20,439 nt of DNA from a virus: the IMG/VR virus record IMGVR_UViG_3300042564_002657, positions 1-20,439 of that record; one strand, given 5' to 3'. Of the stretch, positions 19,888 to 20,439 are shown one piece after another. Below the pieces are notes generated by a model, which did no database searches, was not told where the DNA came from, and saw nothing but the letters and a program-made list of their open reading frames with translations. How positions within the stretch are numbered: the first letter of the stretch is position 1; every line of letters starts with the position of its first letter. The translations under genes and the position numbers were made by a program.

Positions 19888-19930
19888 TTTCTTTGATTTT
19901 TTACTAGTTATGTAAGCAGTTAATTGTATA

Positions 19931-20227
19931 TCAACCACAAATTACGTCTGGACTTCCAGCGGCACAAAAATCTCCGCAACTGATTGAATCACCAATTCTG
20001 GCCAAGGCCAAGCCATTGACAAATACTGTTGATGAGCCAGAACTCTGATTACTACCATGTGTGTCTGGTGGTCCTGGGTCAGTATGATCAGGCCATGCAT
20101 CAGTGACCCTGACTGTACCCTGCCCATTTACAAAAGTATCAGTACTGCCGTTGGGGGTACTGGGACGAGGAACATATCCGCCATGGCCAGTACTGGGGTC
20201 AACATTGGTTCTAGTTACTGGTGGCAT
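19931..20227 (-). CDS. PAAR-domain protein, tail spike tip, 98 aa
   Basis: PAAR proteins form a sharp, metal-holding cone that caps the central spike of contractile tails and pierces the host envelope. The size (98 aa) is usual. The PAAR repeat features are visible: FVNGQGTVRVTD (32-43), TVFVNGLALARIGDSISCG (about 67-85) and a final GSPDVICG, plus several His and Cys that can bind iron or zinc. T4 gp5.4 is the classical member, which supports a myovirus. The ATG at 20227 overlaps the stop of the upstream gene (TAATG). An exact TATAAATA late promoter box at 20286-20293 lies 58 nt upstream, but within coding sequence. Confidence 0.85.
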   Translation of the reverse strand: MPPVTRTNVDPSTGHGGYVPRPSTPNGSTDTFVNGQGTVRVTDAWPDHTDPGPPDTHGSNQSSGSSTVFVNGLALARIGDSISCGDFCAAGSPDVICG

Positions 20228-20439
20228 TACACTTTCCCCATGGCAACATACTCCACTAGTGTTAATGCTCCTGGAGTATAACTGTTATTTATAACCTGTG
20301 TCAATGGTAAAGTTGTTACTCCATTAATTGTAACGGTGTAACTTGCAGTTTTACTATCAGGTGATACTGCAGCTATATAATTACCAACGAAATTTAAATT
20401 AGCACTAACGTTTGACCATCTGGTCACGGTCACAAAAGT
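20227..20439 (-). CDS. C-terminal part of an unknown, possibly structural, protein; cut by window edge
   Basis: The frame is open to the right edge; the GTG at 20433 need not be the true start, as codons before it are also open. The visible 70 residues are rich in Ser, Thr, Val and Asn (WSNVSANLNFVGNYIAAVSP, then ASYTVTINGVTTLPL), a beta-strand pattern typical of phage tail or baseplate proteins. It overlaps the PAAR gene by 1 nt. The family cannot be named from this fragment. Confidence 0.6.
   Translation of the reverse strand, partial: TFVTVTRWSNVSANLNFVGNYIAAVSPDSKTASYTVTINGVTTLPLTQVINNSYTPGALTLVEYVAMGKV

Noticed and set aside
20286-20293. Exact TATAAATA late promoter box before the PAAR gene
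   Set aside because: It is within coding sequence and an 8-mer hit of this kind is expected by chance; not listed as a separate feature, mentioned with the PAAR gene.
1-20439. Known anti-phage defence, CRISPR, toxin-antitoxin or integrase systems
   Set aside because: No repeats of CRISPR type, no Cas, restriction, toxin or recombinase motifs were seen; the region reads as phage genome with host-derived chaperones.
1-20439. tRNA or rRNA genes
   Set aside because: No cloverleaf pattern with T-loop GTTCRA and matching arms was seen by eye; a program such as tRNAscan-SE would be decisive.

Overview
The window looks like part of the genome of a large tailed phage (Caudoviricetes) with a contractile tail, related in gene content to marine or freshwater T4-like myoviruses. 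Reasons: a PAAR tail-spike tip protein, a SleB-type cell-wall hydrolase, a DEDDh exonuclease of the small phage type, 2-oxoglutarate/Fe(II) oxygenases, a twitch-type radical SAM protein, many small unknown proteins packed with 1-4 nt overlaps, AAGGAG ribosome binding sites and the near absence of housekeeping genes. No capsid, terminase or polymerase gene is present, so the assignment is by inference. The DnaK, Hsp20 and ClpS proteins are closest in form to proteins of Pseudomonadota, which suggests a host or gene donor in that phylum.

Layout, in the direction of transcription of the dominant (minus) strand, from high to low coordinates: (1) 20439-18598: end of an unknown, possibly structural protein, PAAR protein, SleB-type hydrolase and two small proteins. 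(2) 18601-16577: one plus-strand gene for a B12-type radical SAM enzyme, divergent from the next block. (3) 16511-14111: nine small genes, mostly unknown, driven by three good sigma70-type promoters, two of which are near-identical copies with a palindromic operator over the -10 box; the block ends at a hairpin terminator. (4) 14041-10993: unknown acidic protein, a protein with an ILEI/PANDER (FAM3-like) domain, a micro-ORF, a large four-helix membrane protein with a coiled coil, and a small unknown protein. (5) 10920-8151: proteostasis module with full-length DnaK, Hsp20 and the N-degron adaptor ClpS. (6) 8149-6461: cytidylyltransferase-like enzyme, DEDDh exonuclease, small unknown protein and a secreted protein, ending at a terminator. 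(7) 6415-3957: proline-rich microprotein, membrane-anchored coiled-coil protein, then a consensus promoter that drives a 2OG oxygenase and an S11 D-Ala-D-Ala peptidase. (8) 3956-1: a plus-strand glycosyltransferase-like gene, divergent from a minus-strand set of nucleotide-sugar dehydrogenase, 2OG oxygenase and a radical SAM protein cut by the window edge.

The most notable signal is in the leaders of dnaK and hsp20. Both carry an upstream hairpin with a shared core and, next to the start codon, the sequence CTTGCTT followed 5 or 6 nt later by the Shine-Dalgarno AAGGAG. These pair with one bulged G, exactly the pattern of ROSE-type RNA thermometers that control bacterial hsp20 genes. If real, the phage has put two chaperones, each possibly feeding the ClpS proteolysis route, under a common RNA switch. 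The second notable signal is the twin promoter/operator unit at 15929-15970 and 16235-16276, which points to a dedicated repressor encoded elsewhere. No tRNA, rRNA, CRISPR array, insertion sequence or recognisable defence system was found.
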